This document shows, one piece after another, positions 63,059 to 64,000 of a stretch of DNA of 64,000 nt. The stretch is from Candidatus Sedimenticola sp. (ex Thyasira tokunagai) (GTDB lineage: Bacteria; Pseudomonadota; Gammaproteobacteria; Chromatiales; Chromatiaceae), in the NCBI GenBank assembly GCA_037318855.1, contig CP134874.1, forward strand, positions 3,534,598-3,598,597. Direction: 5' to 3'. The translations under genes were made by a program, and so were the position numbers. The first letter of the stretch is position 1, and every line of letters starts with the position of its first letter. The notes beneath the pieces were generated by a model. The model was not told the origin of the DNA. It did no database searches and saw only the letters and a list, made by a program, of their open reading frames with translations.

Positions 63059-64000
63059 CTAGGCCGTTTTACTCCTTTGGCTGCGCACCAGCATTAAACC
63101 GGCAAGGAACACCAGAAGCGCAATACCGGCAGGCATACCGTAAACCCTGGCAACATCAAGTTCCTGCGGCAACACCAGCCAGTACCATGTACTGAGGGTG
63201 TGCTTCGAACCCGACTCGCCATTGCTGCCATCCCAGTTGGCGAAGGAGACCGGCATAAACGTCCCTTCATTGAAATTAATGTCGCCGTCGCTGCCCTGGC
63301 GTGGGCGCTTCATCAGCACCTGCCAGCGGCCATCCTTCCACTCACCAGACGCTTCCAGGCTCTTGTCATTTTCGCGCATCGTCAGCTTCTTGCCGGGGCC
63401 GGAGCCTTCAAGCAGTATGGCTGCCGCATCACTCTTGGGCTCAACGCTACCGGCATTCCAGTACCAGATAGTAGTATTACGTTTAGCGTCACCGTGACGA
63501 TAGAGCGGTTTCTCCACTGTGGGTGAGGAGGTGTAGCTCCCCTCTTTCGGGAACTGGATGGCGAAGGCGTCGGGGTGCATCTCCAGATTCTCATCCATAA
63601 GGTCGCTGAAGTACTCGTCACCCGGACGACTCTCGGTACGATCACCCACCTCCATAAGGAAGGCGATCTCCTTGTCGTTGTAGAGGGCGCGTACCGTCAC
63701 TGCATCGTTCAAGGGGGTGAACAGACGCTCATCCTTGATGATGTTGGGCACCAGTTGCAGGGTCACAGGCATGGCCTGGTTCCAACGCTCATCATCCAGG
63801 GATGCGGGCAGAGAGCCCTCTACCTTCAGGCCGGTGACCACTCCACCCTCTCCCGGAGGGGTATCGCTGTCACGCAGGCTGTAGACAAAGTTGGCGATAT
63901 GCCAGCGATCCTCAAGAGAGACCGGGTCCTTGTTACCCTCCTCCACTGCACGGTGGGCCGGCATCGGTGTACCGAGGATACCGATGGAGAGGCGGGTGTA
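63059..64000 (-). CDS. Cytochrome c / ethylbenzene-dehydrogenase-like heme-binding protein, 5' partial
   Basis: The frame is open to the right edge. The visible start (YTRLSIGILGTPMPAHRAVE, then LEDRWHIANFVYSLR) is the end of a class I cytochrome c domain with its heme-Met segment. A beta-rich domain follows (VTLQLVPNIIKDERLFTPLN, IAFLMEVGDRTES, MHPDAFAIQFPKEGSYT, then WQVLMKRPRQGSDG and FMPVSFANWDGSNGESGSKH), matching the EB_dh heme b-binding gamma subunits of DMSO-reductase-type II enzymes. A single C-terminal membrane helix (MPAGIALLVFLAGLMLVRSQ) anchors it, with the heme domains outside. It is probably a periplasm-facing electron carrier of another respiratory enzyme encoded beyond the window. 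Confidence 0.75.
   Translation of the reverse strand, partial: YTRLSIGILGTPMPAHRAVEEGNKDPVSLEDRWHIANFVYSLRDSDTPPGEGGVVTGLKVEGSLPASLDDERWNQAMPVTLQLVPNIIKDERLFTPLNDAVTVRALYNDKEIAFLMEVGDRTESRPGDEYFSDLMDENLEMHPDAFAIQFPKEGSYTSSPTVEKPLYRHGDAKRNTTIWYWNAGSVEPKSDAAAILLEGSGPGKKLTMRENDKSLEASGEWKDGRWQVLMKRPRQGSDGDINFNEGTFMPVSFANWDGSNGESGSKHTLSTWYWLVLPQELDVARVYGMPAGIALLVFLAGLMLVRSQRSKTA

Noticed and set aside
1..64000. CRISPR arrays, rRNA genes, prophage
   Set aside because: No regularly spaced identical repeats, no rRNA sequence and no phage structural or integrase genes were seen.

Overview
The window looks like a chromosomal segment of a gammaproteobacterium. FimV, RodZ/PilW, RlmN, Ndk, RelA, HisS, YfgM, BamB, Der, RsmE, DNA polymerase II and exonuclease I all have gammaproteobacterial form, and the block ndk-rlmN-pilW-rodZ-(gap)-hisS-yfgM-bamB-der is the gammaproteobacterial order. 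An orphan HupK-like hydrogenase assembly protein, a SoxW-like thioredoxin, many c-type cytochromes and NrfD/ferredoxin proteins suggest a respiratory, probably chemolithotrophic (sulfur-oxidiser-like) lifestyle. That lifestyle, and any genus, is inference.

Layout. 1-3 kb: end of an FtsX-type ABC permease, a glycosyltransferase remnant and an AT-rich GT2 gene, followed by a structured non-coding stretch resembling group II intron domain I. 3.3-9.6 kb: a CHASE2 adenylate cyclase and a FecR-domain/TPR pair, separated by an IS1595-type insertion. 9.8-12 kb: polB. 12-14.3 kb: repeat-rich region with palindromic repeats, a group II intron that has lost most of its maturase gene, and a second IS1595 copy. 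14.4-24.6 kb: hupK-like gene, EAL-HDOD protein, yaaA, tRNA-Ser(GGA), YbaK-like deacylase, methyltransferase, CBS protein, a 159-bp MITE, fimV and a small operon with a thioredoxin. 24.7-26.1 kb: degraded IS110/IS1111 element. 26.4-34 kb: two-gene K+ channel/RCK operon, ankyrin lipoprotein, sbcB and an FAD oxidoreductase. 34-47 kb: mostly housekeeping genes (der to relA), with ispG missing from its usual position. 47-49 kb: small hypotheticals, a hairpin-rich stretch and an orphan DRE-TIM aldolase.

49.6-64 kb is the most interesting part. A plus-strand operon encodes a 37-residue peptide, a small Tat protein, a four-cluster ferredoxin, an NrfD membrane protein and a tetraheme cytochrome, followed by a c4-like diheme cytochrome. 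This looks like a quinol/cytochrome c electron-transfer module without a catalytic subunit. About 1.2 kb downstream and convergent is a tight four-gene operon: two di-heme peroxidases, a Tat-exported Rieske protein and an arsenite-oxidase-family molybdopterin subunit. This is the gene set of the dissimilatory iodate reductase cluster (idrA, idrB, idrP1, idrP2), not of an ordinary arsenite oxidase. A perfect FNR-type palindrome lies upstream, an intrinsic terminator lies downstream, and an SCO1-type copper protein precedes it. The simplest model is anaerobic electron flow from quinol through the NrfD module and periplasmic cytochromes to an Idr-like oxyanion reductase, with the peroxidases removing H2O2. 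The substrate is inferred from family and gene content, not proven.

Seven insertions, repeats or remnants and several single-base frameshifts in mobile elements show a genome with active or recently active mobile DNA. A family of GTAGGAGCG palindromes is scattered through the window at eight loci.
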